NCBI RefSeq assembly: GCF_000614145.1
Contig: NZ_BAKK01000007.1
Coordinates: 95,801-159,800, forward strand
Origin: Bacteroides faecichinchillae JCM 17102
GTDB lineage: Bacteria; Bacteroidota; Bacteroidia; Bacteroidales; Bacteroidaceae
Length of the DNA stretch: 64,000 nt
Direction: 5' to 3'
Under the pieces are notes generated by a model, which was not told the DNA's origin, searched no databases, and saw only the letters and a program-made list of their open reading frames with translations. Shown in pieces: positions 16,029 to 25,088 of the stretch. Position numbers and translations under genes: made by a program. Within the stretch, counting starts at the first letter, position 1. Each line of letters starts with the position of its first letter.

Positions 16029-18677
16029 TTATTTATTGATCGTTTGTTGAACATGATAAACTTTTCCATTTTTATCCACTCCTTCAATGATGATAGTCTG
16101 AGGAGCCTTGCTATCTGCTGTATAGTATTCTATCGTGGCTTTCCCTTCGTTATCGAATTGTAAAGATGGATTCCAGTAAATAGTAGTTCGTAGATCTGAT
16201 TTCGCGAGGTCCGTTTTTTCAGGAAAAGCGTAAGTCGGATGGTAGAATTCTACAGTATCACAATATCCTAATGGGGTATAGGTTGCAATGCCTGGTACTG
16301 GTTTCCTTGGAATGTTTTTCGGGTCTTTTAAAGTGATGACGATAGCACCTGCTGCAGCACGAGGACCCAAAATCATTGTATCTGTTTCACGAAGAAGGCT
16401 TATGCTTGATATATTATCTGCAAAAATATCTTTTAATATATAATCATCATTGTCATAAATGATATCATTAATAACGATTGCCGGTTGATCGGCATTATTT
16501 CGGATATGTAATTCACTTCCATTTGAAACGGTAACTCCCGGAAGATTGATGGCAATATCGTAAGCTGTTCGTCCTGCATATTGTTTTAGTCTGTCTCCTT
16601 CAAGAGTATAGGTATTGATACCGCCTGTATAAATACTTTTGGAACTGGCTTTTTCGCGCTTGGCAGTTACAAGAACTTCTTTGAGGTTATAAACGCGCAT
16701 ACCTCCCTCCATGTAATATTGGTCACGAGTGTTGAGCAGATAATCCTGCATTAAAGTAGGCATTCCGTTGTAGAACGGACTCTTATGATATATCTTTGGA
16801 TATTGGAGTGTATCCATTTCGATTTCAACTCCGGGAAATCCTTTTTGGGTACGTGCTTGGACAACAAACGTAGTACTATCTTTGAATGAAGTGTTGATAA
16901 CAAATTCTCCCTTTTCGTCAGTAATGGTCGTTTCAAATATGTTTTCTTTGGGTGCTAAAGCGTAAATAGGTCCCTTTTTTACATTATTGCCAAAGAAACC
17001 CCTGATTCGGCCACTAATTGTTTGTCCCTGTTCTATATAATTCTTGAAATTTAATGAAGGAGGGATAACGAGATTTTTGAGAATATGTCTTCTCCATCCA
17101 TGTGTCATCATCAAGAAGTCCAATGCACGAAGTGTTTTAAAATCTTGGTTAAGGAAATAATATCCAGGATTTTCTATGTATCCTTTCAAGTCAGAAGTTA
17201 GCAGGAGATTTGATGAAATATTATCGGCAAGAGAATCGGGTTGAACTTTTTGTCGGTCTGTAATGCTAATAGAAAAACTACCAGCAATAGGATTGTTATT
17301 ATAGTCTTTTCCTGAAATTTGTAGAGATACTTTTTCTTTTTTGCCATAAGAAGGTTTGTCAGTAACAATCTGCCATTGACCGGATTTTCTGTCGGGGACG
17401 AATATTAACCGTTCACTAAGAGTATTTCCTCTTCCGTCGATTAATAAAAAATGAGTAATTCCTTCCTGAAACAAACTATCATTCATTCTTCCGAAAGTAC
17501 TGGGTGGATTGATCGGTTGTAAGATCGTAAGTTTCTCCCGGGTATGGGCAACTAAAAATAGTTTTTGAGGCCATTCAGTGGTTTCTGTTTTTTGAATTTC
17601 AAAACGTATGTCATCGCGACGATGTGTCATAGAAAGAGCAATACCTTTTTCTTCTACAGTGGGGAGATTAAAACGTTTCGTGATTCCGTCACTGCTCTTG
17701 ATCATGGCATAATAAGCGTCCGGAACAATCGTACTCAATGTGAAAACTCCCATTCCATCATGTTCTGAACGAAAAGAACTTAAGGTGTCTCCTTTGGAAT
17801 TAAAGAGAGTACCCTCCACTTCTTTGGAGAAACCATCTGATCCTTGTGCTTTAAAAGCTACATTTTGATGAGAAATGGCAAGCAAAGCACCACCCTCCGG
17901 GAAGAATGTAACATCGAAATCCTTCCCAAAAACAGGTAGATAGAAAACTTTCTTATAAATGTATTCCGGATCATCAAACACTACTTCAATACTACGGTTA
18001 GCAGTTGGTTTCAAGTCGGGAAGAGAAATAGATATCAGACCTTTTGAGTCTGTTTGTCTTTTCCCTTTATCTTTTACTTTTCCGTTTTCAATGTAACGAT
18101 AACGAATATTGGTGTTAATGAAAGGTTCTTGCGTATTACTGCTGAATTTTATTTTTGCAGTATAATGCGTTTCATCCTCCTTTTGGTATTCTATGGTTGA
18201 AATAATCGTATTGTCGATGGAATTTCCGATTTTCAGATTACATGAATAGATGAAGTCAGGATCCTCATTCAACATCCAACTGCTATATCCTCTCAGATAA
18301 TAATCTCCGGCTGGGAGAGTAGCGGGTAACGTAAAAGCATTATGAAATCCCAAGGAGTCACGTCGAACCTTCCTGCGTTCCAGAACTGAGTCAGAACGAT
18401 TGATTAGTTCAGTAATGATGAAGTTGCTTTGAGAGTTATCTTGATGAGTAGTGGCATTTACAAGATATCCTTTAAACCATATCTTTTCACCTGCTCCATA
18501 ATAAGGTTTGTCCAAATGCAGATATAACTTTTCATTGGGTATTTTTTCCCGGATATTGAAGTTAGCGATAATCGTATCTTGCATTTCTTGTGCTGATAAC
18601 GATGAGAAGCATAGCAACATTCCAAGAGCTATCTTTATACTGCTTCTTTTGGGCAAAGAGATGATTTTGCTTGTCAT
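16029..18677 (-). CDS. Exported MG2-like/TonB plug-domain protein without a beta-barrel
   Basis: An 882-aa protein with a signal peptide (to about residue 29, ending SLSAQ). The N-terminal IPNEKLYLHLDKPYYGAGEKIW is the macroglobulin MG2-type start seen in many Bacteroidetes surface proteins. Several Ig/MG-like repeats follow, then a carboxypeptidase-regulatory-like segment (about 555-600). A TonB-receptor plug domain (about 680-795: AYDIAINLPGV, PAIVINDIIYD, GAIVITLKD) precedes a short C-terminal beta segment. No outer-membrane barrel follows, so it is not a transporter in itself. It is the last gene of the rsmE/DUF4836/ABC run. Function unknown. Confidence 0.78.
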   Translation of the reverse strand: MTSKIISLPKRSSIKIALGMLLCFSSLSAQEMQDTIIANFNIREKIPNEKLYLHLDKPYYGAGEKIWFKGYLVNATTHQDNSQSNFIITELINRSDSVLERRKVRRDSLGFHNAFTLPATLPAGDYYLRGYSSWMLNEDPDFIYSCNLKIGNSIDNTIISTIEYQKEDETHYTAKIKFSSNTQEPFINTNIRYRYIENGKVKDKGKRQTDSKGLISISLPDLKPTANRSIEVVFDDPEYIYKKVFYLPVFGKDFDVTFFPEGGALLAISHQNVAFKAQGSDGFSKEVEGTLFNSKGDTLSSFRSEHDGMGVFTLSTIVPDAYYAMIKSSDGITKRFNLPTVEEKGIALSMTHRRDDIRFEIQKTETTEWPQKLFLVAHTREKLTILQPINPPSTFGRMNDSLFQEGITHFLLIDGRGNTLSERLIFVPDRKSGQWQIVTDKPSYGKKEKVSLQISGKDYNNNPIAGSFSISITDRQKVQPDSLADNISSNLLLTSDLKGYIENPGYYFLNQDFKTLRALDFLMMTHGWRRHILKNLVIPPSLNFKNYIEQGQTISGRIRGFFGNNVKKGPIYALAPKENIFETTITDEKGEFVINTSFKDSTTFVVQARTQKGFPGVEIEMDTLQYPKIYHKSPFYNGMPTLMQDYLLNTRDQYYMEGGMRVYNLKEVLVTAKREKASSKSIYTGGINTYTLEGDRLKQYAGRTAYDIAINLPGVTVSNGSELHIRNNADQPAIVINDIIYDNDDYILKDIFADNISSISLLRETDTMILGPRAAAGAIVITLKDPKNIPRKPVPGIATYTPLGYCDTVEFYHPTYAFPEKTDLAKSDLRTTIYWNPSLQFDNEGKATIEYYTADSKAPQTIIIEGVDKNGKVYHVQQTINK

Positions 18678-18691
18678 AGTGTATTTGTATT

Positions 18692-19897
18692 TTAATTTTT
18701 ATGCATCCAGATTGAGATAACTTTTCGTCTGACTGCTAATATATTAATCATGGAGACGATAAGAAATAAGAAAATTCCCATGCTGATTGCTACCCATAAT
18801 GAACCTGTTTCCAATTGAGGAAAGAGCAAACGGATACTGTTTATATAATAGGTACGTATCCAGGATACAATGCCAATAGATAATAAGAGTACAATGACGT
18901 TTAGCCCTACTGTCAATATCTGGTATGGTAAAGCAACCCTGACAGGACTGTATCCGATTAACAACAAACTTTCCAGTTTGGTGGTGTTCTTTTGAAGTAA
19001 TAGGAAGATGCTTAACATTAGAATATAGAATGACAGAACACTGATAAATAATCCTACTCCTAGTACAATACCAACGACCAAGCGAAGGAAATAAGTTGTT
19101 TTTCCTGCATCCAGTTTTCCGTCTTCTGTCTCATAGCCTTTTTGTTGGAAATAGTTGGCGATGGCCGAGTCGGCAGGATTATTTACTTCGATAATCAAAC
19201 GTGCCGGTTGTGCTTCTATGTTCGGTGCAAATTTTTTATTTGCCCAATCCATAAATGATTGAGGAACTAAAATGGTATTTAAGCGGTTTGAGAAACCGAC
19301 AATATTTCCTTTGAATTGTTCTACTTGCCCGTTGCCACGTAAAATGATGTTCATTTGGATGAGGCTTATTAATCCTTCCGAAATTTTGGGTAAGCTACGA
19401 CTTTGGGCAAATCCGAAATTATATAGATTCAGATAATTGCGGGGAATAATAATCGGTATTTCTTGTACTTCTTTGTCGAAGTGCCATTTGTCGAGATTGA
19501 TGTCTACAAATTCATCGGGTACTGATTCAAAGAACATCTCAGTTGAGAGGTTGATACCTGTTTCTTGCATTCCTAAACCTGCCGAGACTTTGAATTGTGA
19601 AGGAGTGAAAGCACCTATCGTTTTAGTGAACGGTTGTTTTTTCAGATCGGCAATTTCTTCAGGAGAGAAAGCATTATTTTTATTGATAAAAGTGCCAAGC
19701 GTACTCACTTTCTTTGTAGCAATAATGAAATCTTTTTTCATAAAACTATCTCCTTTTGTGAATACTGGAATGACATCTTTGTAGAATTGCACGCTGAGCA
19801 ATACGATCATCATACCGAACAGATTGGCTAAAAAGAAACCGGCTAATTGACCGATATTTATATGTTGGCGGAGAAGTTTCCAGACAAGAGTGTTCAT
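18692..19897 (-). CDS. ABC transporter permease, FtsX/LolC-like
   Basis: A 401-aa membrane protein with one N-terminal transmembrane segment (about 17-37), a periplasmic domain of about 230 residues, and three C-terminal segments (about 272-300, 322-345, 365-390). This is the FtsX/MacB permease topology. It sits 66 bp after the ATP-binding subunit gene at 19964 and 14 bp before the MG2/plug gene. The family mediates mechanotransmission or lipoprotein release rather than classical transport. The substrate is unknown. Confidence 0.82.
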   Translation of the reverse strand: MNTLVWKLLRQHINIGQLAGFFLANLFGMMIVLLSVQFYKDVIPVFTKGDSFMKKDFIIATKKVSTLGTFINKNNAFSPEEIADLKKQPFTKTIGAFTPSQFKVSAGLGMQETGINLSTEMFFESVPDEFVDINLDKWHFDKEVQEIPIIIPRNYLNLYNFGFAQSRSLPKISEGLISLIQMNIILRGNGQVEQFKGNIVGFSNRLNTILVPQSFMDWANKKFAPNIEAQPARLIIEVNNPADSAIANYFQQKGYETEDGKLDAGKTTYFLRLVVGIVLGVGLFISVLSFYILMLSIFLLLQKNTTKLESLLLIGYSPVRVALPYQILTVGLNVIVLLLSIGIVSWIRTYYINSIRLLFPQLETGSLWVAISMGIFLFLIVSMINILAVRRKVISIWMHKN

Positions 19898-19963
19898 TTA
19901 CAATCTTCTTATTTATGGTTTACATATAAAGGGTTCATCAAGCATTTTACTTTGGAAAGTGTG

Positions 19964-20608
19964 TTATAGTTGCAACACCCGATTGTAAGGCAATTCAATA
20001 TGCTTTCCAATAGAGGTTACAATCACTCCGGCACTTTGCATTTCAGCTTCAGCAATGATGAGTTCGCCCATTATTCGGCTATTCTCATCATCGAGATGAC
20101 TGATAGGTTCATCCAGAAAAATAAAGTCGAAAGGTTGGCAGAGTGCACGTATAAAGGCAACTCGTTGTTGTTGCCCAAAAGAAAGTTTCCCTGCTTTCAC
20201 GTACAATTTATCGGTAATGCCCAATTTTTCAAACAGCGATAAAATTTCTTTTTTCTTTTTATATCCCGTCAGGTTATTTTTTAATTGTACATTTTCAAGA
20301 GCAGTAAGCTCAGTAAAGATGCGTAAATCTTGAAAAAGCATACTCAATGAATGTTTTCTCAGGTGAACCCATTGATTCACAGAGTATGCTTTGATATTGG
20401 TATCATCGAAATTGATAATCCCTTGATAGTCGTTGCGATTGCCATAAATGTAGCTACACAACGATGATTTTCCGGTACCGGAAGCGGCCTCTATCAAGTA
20501 CATCTCACCTTTCTGAAAGGTGAGATTCTGATGCCATACATCTGAGGTTACCGAATTACGGTCAGCAAACACTTGGGGCAGTGTTTGCTGGAGGTGAATA
20601 CTATTCAT
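19964..20608 (-). CDS. ABC transporter ATP-binding protein, LolD/MacB-like
   Basis: A 214-aa nucleotide-binding subunit. It shows Walker A EAASGTGKSS, the Q-loop region MLFQDLRIF, signature LSFGQQQRV and Walker B FIFLDEPISHLDDEN. The start is uncertain: the longest frame begins at a TTG inside the DUF4836 gene end, and ATGs at 20617 and 20608 follow the DUF4836 stop. I chose 20608 (MNSIHLQQTL). It pairs with the FtsX-like permease downstream and the DUF4836 lipoprotein upstream. Confidence 0.85.
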   Translation of the reverse strand: MNSIHLQQTLPQVFADRNSVTSDVWHQNLTFQKGEMYLIEAASGTGKSSLCSYIYGNRNDYQGIINFDDTNIKAYSVNQWVHLRKHSLSMLFQDLRIFTELTALENVQLKNNLTGYKKKKEILSLFEKLGITDKLYVKAGKLSFGQQQRVAFIRALCQPFDFIFLDEPISHLDDENSRIMGELIIAEAEMQSAGVIVTSIGKHIELPYNRVLQL

Positions 20609-20624
20609 ACCGTTCATTTGCAGA

Positions 20625-22172
20625 TTACATGCCGGCAAATTGTTTGGCAGAATCTACTATTTGTTTAAGTGCATTAACATTTTTATCTTTCAGGCAAAGA
20701 GCAACTTCGTTGACTTCACTTTCTGAACTAGAAGACAAATAGGAAATCTGAGAAGCTAAATCAAAATATGTTTTAGCCTCTTTGCCTCCAAAGCCTGTTA
20801 CCATTTTTACAATAGGCAAGTCCAGAATAGCTTCTACATTAACAGCTATAAACATATTCTTATCTTTCATGCCGGAAGCGTACGGAGTATCTTTGATAGA
20901 CTTATCTTCTGTCTTACCAATATTCTTATAGAGCAGTTCGTCATTAGTGGCGTACATAAATTTATCTTTTACTCCGAAGAATACATTCATATTTTTCGTT
21001 TTGTAAACATACTCATTTTTGCCTAATTCAATAATATCTTCTCCTTTTTTTAATCCTAGGTTTTGTTTGTTTTTATAGAGAGCTTCAAGTACAGAGCCAT
21101 TTTTCATTTCTGCATAAGCTGCAAAAGTAGGCATGCTGGTCATAGTTACATTGATCAGCCCACCAGAGATATCGCCATTGAAGGAGCTGAATAAATCCTT
21201 TATTTCAGCAGCCTTTGCGATAGATACTTGGTCGCGAAATTCTGCATTCTCGTTGATTATATTATATATTGCTTCTCCATTGACTCCTGCATTGAAGAAC
21301 ATTAATGTAGATGCCGGGAAGTATTTCGTAAATGTATTATTTGATTTTTTAAAAGCTTCTTGTTGCTTCTTAATCAGAGCTTTTGCTTCATCATTTTCTG
21401 TATAATTTTCAGTCTTGAGCACAATACGTCCTTTTTCAAAATTCAGTCCACCTAACAACGTGATGTCTTCTAATTTAATATTAGGAGGAAGTGCTAAACT
21501 GACTGGTTCTCTGTATTTTTTTGGAGTAGCCATCATAGAAACGAAGAAATTGATATCGTTCTTTGCCTTTATTACTCTCTGGAAAGCAGCGGATTTAACA
21601 ATGCTGCTATCGGGCGTTTGTTTCATCAAGTTTCCGATTGCTTTCTTAGCTTCTTCTGTCTGTGTGTGTCCATTTACTGCAACGATCATGATTGCAGAAT
21701 TGTTGAAAGCAATTAAGCTACCATTCATGGTAGTAAACCTATAATCTTCAGTTTCTGTAATGGGTTGAATAAGTTGTTCCTTAAGCATTATGTCTAAAGA
21801 AGAATTCAGGTCGTCTTCGTTATTTATTTTGGCTACCACTGTAGGATAAGGAAAAGTAGGAGAAGTAAATATATAGAATGGCGATCCCACATCAATTCCC
21901 GATTCACTGGGAGACTTTATCACTTTTTCCAGTTGCTGGAAGGTCGCTGCATTCATTCCGCTTTTCAATGCGTCCAGTACTTTTTGTTTAGCTGCTTCAT
22001 TTTCTTTATCATTTAATCCGGCTTTGTCAATTAACGATTTCAAATCGATAGCTGCTACAGCCGAAGCATCAGAAGGTATTACGTTTGTATATTCCGATTG
22101 TTTGGAACATGCTGCGAGAAAAACAATCAGTACTGCCAGTGCTGAGAGTTGTGAAATCATTTTCTTTACCAT
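20625..22172 (-). CDS. DUF4836 family lipoprotein
   Basis: A 515-aa exported lipoprotein (lipobox LAAC, Cys22). It starts YTNVIPSDASAVAAIDLKSL, the typical DUF4836 opening, and is built of repeated alpha/beta blocks. No catalytic motif is visible and the family has no known function. It lies between rsmE (25 bp upstream) and an ABC ATPase gene that begins within about 20 bp of its stop, so it probably acts with that transporter at the cell envelope. Confidence 0.82.
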   Translation of the reverse strand: MVKKMISQLSALAVLIVFLAACSKQSEYTNVIPSDASAVAAIDLKSLIDKAGLNDKENEAAKQKVLDALKSGMNAATFQQLEKVIKSPSESGIDVGSPFYIFTSPTFPYPTVVAKINNEDDLNSSLDIMLKEQLIQPITETEDYRFTTMNGSLIAFNNSAIMIVAVNGHTQTEEAKKAIGNLMKQTPDSSIVKSAAFQRVIKAKNDINFFVSMMATPKKYREPVSLALPPNIKLEDITLLGGLNFEKGRIVLKTENYTENDEAKALIKKQQEAFKKSNNTFTKYFPASTLMFFNAGVNGEAIYNIINENAEFRDQVSIAKAAEIKDLFSSFNGDISGGLINVTMTSMPTFAAYAEMKNGSVLEALYKNKQNLGLKKGEDIIELGKNEYVYKTKNMNVFFGVKDKFMYATNDELLYKNIGKTEDKSIKDTPYASGMKDKNMFIAVNVEAILDLPIVKMVTGFGGKEAKTYFDLASQISYLSSSSESEVNEVALCLKDKNVNALKQIVDSAKQFAGM

Positions 22173-22197
22173 ACTATATTTTTTTAATGTTAAGCAA

Positions 22198-22896
22198 TTA
22201 TTGATTCATCAGATTCAGTGTGTGGCAAGCTACCAATGCGGCTGTTTCTGTTCGAAGTCGAGATTTCCCGAGGCTGATTGGGATAAAGCCATGTTCAATA
22301 GCTTTCCTGACTTCCTCTTCACTAAAGTCTCCCTCCGGACCAATCAGAACAAGAGCGTCCTCTCCGGAATTCAATTTATTTTTTAAAAACGGTTTTTCCC
22401 CTTCATAACAATGAGCAATAAACTTCTGTCCTTGAAACTCCTGAGTAATAAACTTATCAAAGTCAATCATTTCGTTGAGTTTGGGCAGACGAGCTTTTAG
22501 AGATTGCTTGATGGCGGAAACCAGAATCTTTTCAATGCGCTCTGTCTTAATTACTTTCCGTTCCGAAAACCGGCAATTAAGAAAAGTCAGTTCATCAAAT
22601 CCTATTTCTGTCGCTTTTTCTACAAACCATTCGTTACGATCCATATTTTTGGTGGGTGCCATAGCAATATGTAAATGGCAGGGCCAAAGTGGTGCCTGAA
22701 AAATAGTTTCTTTTATGGCAACGAGACAACGTTTGTTTGTTGCCGCCGTAATCTCTGCTTTATAAAAAAATCCTTTTCCGTCTGTCAGAGTTATCTCATT
22801 CCCGGTATTCAGGCGCAAAACGCGTGTACAGTGTTGAGCTTCCTCCTCTGGAAGTTCATTACTGGTCTGTATATTGGGAGTATAAAATACGTGCAT
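22198..22896 (-). CDS. rsmE: 16S rRNA (uracil1498-N3)-methyltransferase
   Basis: A 232-aa SPOUT methyltransferase. A PUA-like N-terminal domain (about 1-65: HCTRVLRLNTGNEITLTDGKG) precedes the knotted SAM-binding domain with AMAPTKNMDRNEWFVEKATEIG, LIGPEGDFSEEEV and SLGKSRLRTETAA. All landmarks are intact. The gene starts 6 bp after the bifunctional nuclease gene and is 25 bp from DUF4836, inside one transcription unit. Confidence 0.94.
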   Translation of the reverse strand: MHVFYTPNIQTSNELPEEEAQHCTRVLRLNTGNEITLTDGKGFFYKAEITAATNKRCLVAIKETIFQAPLWPCHLHIAMAPTKNMDRNEWFVEKATEIGFDELTFLNCRFSERKVIKTERIEKILVSAIKQSLKARLPKLNEMIDFDKFITQEFQGQKFIAHCYEGEKPFLKNKLNSGEDALVLIGPEGDFSEEEVRKAIEHGFIPISLGKSRLRTETAALVACHTLNLMNQ

Positions 22897-22902
22897 AATA
22901 AT

Positions 22903-23496
22903 TTATTGATTTTGATTTCTTACATTGATTTGATCCCGTATTTTAGCCGCCAGTTCATAATTTTCGGCCTTGATCGCTTTTTCTAATTCTTCTTCAAGTG
23001 ATATGGAAGTGGCATTGGAAGGTACTGGGTTTTCCTGCTCCTCTTTGTTATTGCCGGAATCTTCATTACGGGGCCTTTCTTCATCTGACATATGGAGACA
23101 TTCCCGTTCAAGGATCGAATCATATATAAGAATAGGACAGTCTGCACGCACAGCTAAAGCAATAGCATCTGAAGTACGTGCATCAATACGTGTAATTTCG
23201 TCGTCTTTTTTAAGGTAAATATAAGAAAAAAAGATACCTTCTTTTGCTTTGTAGATTAATACTCGGAGGAGACTTGCACCCATTACAGTAAGACTCGTCA
23301 TAAACAAGTCATGAGTTAGAGGGCGAGGGGTTTTGATTCCTTTTAGGTACAAAGCTGTTGCTTGAGCTTCTGCGGGACCGATGATAATGGGCAACTGCCG
23401 TTCACCGTTAACTTCACCCAGCAACATGGCAAAAGCACCGACTTGTGCCTGGCTATTTGTGATATTTCTAACTTGTAATTCTATCTTTTTATCCAT
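22903..23496 (-). CDS. Bifunctional nuclease (BFN/DUF151) with a C-terminal UVR motif
   Basis: A 197-aa protein. Residues about 5-130 form the BFN domain (LPIIIGPAEAQAIALYL-like segment LPIIIGPAEAQATALYL, and RIDARTSDAIALAVRADCPI). A low-complexity Glu/Asn linker follows. Residues about 165-197 are a UVR motif (LEEELEKAIKAENYELAAKIRDQI), as in UvrB/UvrC. This two-domain form is usual in Bacteroidetes. Nuclease activity is known only for distant relatives, so the role is uncertain. Confidence 0.86.
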   Translation of the reverse strand: MDKKIELQVRNITNSQAQVGAFAMLLGEVNGERQLPIIIGPAEAQATALYLKGIKTPRPLTHDLFMTSLTVMGASLLRVLIYKAKEGIFFSYIYLKKDDEITRIDARTSDAIALAVRADCPILIYDSILERECLHMSDEERPRNEDSGNNKEEQENPVPSNATSISLEEELEKAIKAENYELAAKIRDQINVRNQNQ

Positions 23497-23507
23497 TGTT
23501 CTTTAAC

Positions 23508-24758
23508 TTAATTTTCTAGCTTTCCTCGTTGGTGCTTGTATTTAAATACTAGTGCAAATAAAATGCCTATAACTAAGGCATAAGCTGCAAAAATAAGCCA
23601 TATATCAACCCATTCGCGGCTAACTAACTGGCCATTAGCATATACAGAGAAAGCGTCTACAACAGCACCACTGGCATATCCTCCTATAATCGCGCCTAAT
23701 CCGTTGGTCATCATGAAAAATAATCCTTGTGCACTGGCACGGATGGAAGAATTTGTCTCTTGTTCAACAAATAACGAACCTGAAATGTTGAAAAAATCAA
23801 AAGCCATGCCATAAACAATCATAGAAAGAATCAGCATCCATAAGCCACTTCCCGGATCTCCGAAACCGAACAATCCAAAACGGAATACCCACGCAAACAT
23901 GCTGATAAGCATTACCTGCTTGATTCCGAAATGTTTCAGAAAGAAGGGTATGGCAAGAATGAATAATGTCTCAGACATCTGTGATATAGACAACAGGATT
24001 ACCGAATGTTTCACACCAAATGAATCTGCGAATTCCGGAATATTGGCAAAGCTGCCGAGGAAGAGGTCTCCATAAGTATTTGTAATCTGTAGTGCCGCTC
24101 CCAAAAGCATGGAGAATAAGAAGAAAATAGCCATTTTCTTTCTTTTGAATAATACCAGTGCATCCAGCCCAAAAGAGGAAAGAAGTGATTTTCTTTCAGT
24201 CTTGGCAGGAGGGCAGGCTGGGAGAGTGAAAGAATACAGTCCCAACAATAAAGCAGATGCACCACCTACATAAAGTTGGGCACTTGAATTTTTAAAACCA
24301 GTAAGGTCTACCGCCCACATGGCGCAGATAAAACCGATAGTTCCCCATACGCGGATTGGAGGAAAATCTTTGATCAGATCGCATTTATATTGTTCCAATG
24401 CATTGTACGAGACGGTATTCGCAAGTGATAAAGTAGGCATATATACCAGCAGATTGAGTAGCATAGCCCAATACATTTGGTCGTATCCGGTAGCTGTAGA
24501 AGCGTAGAAAAGACATGCGGCACCTGCTATGTGGCAAAATCCGTATAAGCGTTCGGCATTGAACCATTTATCGGCAATAATGCCGATAATGCCGGGCATG
24601 ATCAGGGAAGCAATTCCCATAGTGGCGAAAATGGCTCCAATTTGTCCTCCTTCAAAATGAAGTTCTCTACCCATATACCCGCCTAATGAAATTAACCATG
24701 AACCCCATACAAAGAATTGCAAGAAATTCATAATGATCAAACGAACTTTTACACTCAT
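23508..24758 (-). CDS. Nucleoside:H+ symporter, NupG-type MFS permease
   Basis: About 416 aa with 12 predicted transmembrane segments. It opens with VRLIIMNFLQFFVWGSWLISLG, the hallmark of the nucleoside-H+ symporter family. PPIRVWGTIGFI (between helices 4 and 5) and VEQETNSSIRASAQGLF are also family-typical. The ATG at 24758 (MSVKVRL) is preferred, since a -7 box at 24801-24808 overlaps the longer frame's start. First gene of the long minus-strand run to 16029. Confidence 0.9.
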   Translation of the reverse strand: MSVKVRLIIMNFLQFFVWGSWLISLGGYMGRELHFEGGQIGAIFATMGIASLIMPGIIGIIADKWFNAERLYGFCHIAGAACLFYASTATGYDQMYWAMLLNLLVYMPTLSLANTVSYNALEQYKCDLIKDFPPIRVWGTIGFICAMWAVDLTGFKNSSAQLYVGGASALLLGLYSFTLPACPPAKTERKSLLSSFGLDALVLFKRKKMAIFFLFSMLLGAALQITNTYGDLFLGSFANIPEFADSFGVKHSVILLSISQMSETLFILAIPFFLKHFGIKQVMLISMFAWVFRFGLFGFGDPGSGLWMLILSMIVYGMAFDFFNISGSLFVEQETNSSIRASAQGLFFMMTNGLGAIIGGYASGAVVDAFSVYANGQLVSREWVDIWLIFAAYALVIGILFALVFKYKHQRGKLEN

Positions 24759-24800
24759 AACTTTTTTAATTTGTGTTTCTCTTTTATTGAATAATAGATG

Positions 24801-24808
24801 CAAATATA
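24801..24808 (-). promoter_or_regulatory. -7 promoter element of the nucleoside permease run
   Basis: TATATTTG on the minus strand matches TAnnTTTG, 43 bp before the chosen ATG. Confidence 0.5.
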
Positions 24809-24894
24809 ATATTTTCGTTGATTGAATGGTTAAGTAAATCGATAAAAAGGTAATATAATGGGATAAAAAGGGGTAAAATCGTAAAGAAAGGTAT

Positions 24895-24963
24895 ATAAAA
24901 AAGAAGGCTATCTATCCCAGACAGCCAATCTTTGTTAACCTTAAATCTAATACCATGAAAAAC
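24895..24963 (-). ncRNA. Candidate small RNA between rlmI and the nucleoside permease gene
   Basis: On the minus strand a perfect -7 box TATATTTG (24977-24970) is followed, about 45 nt further on, by a hairpin GGCTGTCT/AGATAGCC (24926-24919 with 24913-24906, one G-U pair) and a T-rich tail CTTCTTTTTT. No protein-coding frame lies between, so a transcript of roughly 70 nt is predicted. It resembles multi-copy intergenic RNAs I associate with Bacteroides, but I cannot name a family with certainty. Confidence 0.6.
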
Positions 24964-24969
24964 ACAGTG

Positions 24970-24977
24970 CAAATATA
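24970..24977 (-). promoter_or_regulatory. -7 promoter element of the candidate small RNA
   Basis: TATATTTG on the minus strand matches TAnnTTTG and points into the terminator-ended region at 24895-24963. The nearest coding start in this direction is over 200 bp away. Confidence 0.55.
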
Positions 24978-25088
24978 CTGCGTTTTATGTTATAGAACAT
25001 AATGTTTTGATGAAAATCTTCTATTTATTAACTCTAATTAACTTTGTTGGTGCTTTAATTCTGTTATGTAATCCAAAAGTATCAAGGA

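Noticed and set aside
24946..25001. Plus-strand 15-codon leader peptide MKNTVQIYC
   Set aside because: The same stretch is explained by a minus-strand promoter and small RNA, and no plus-strand gene follows it.
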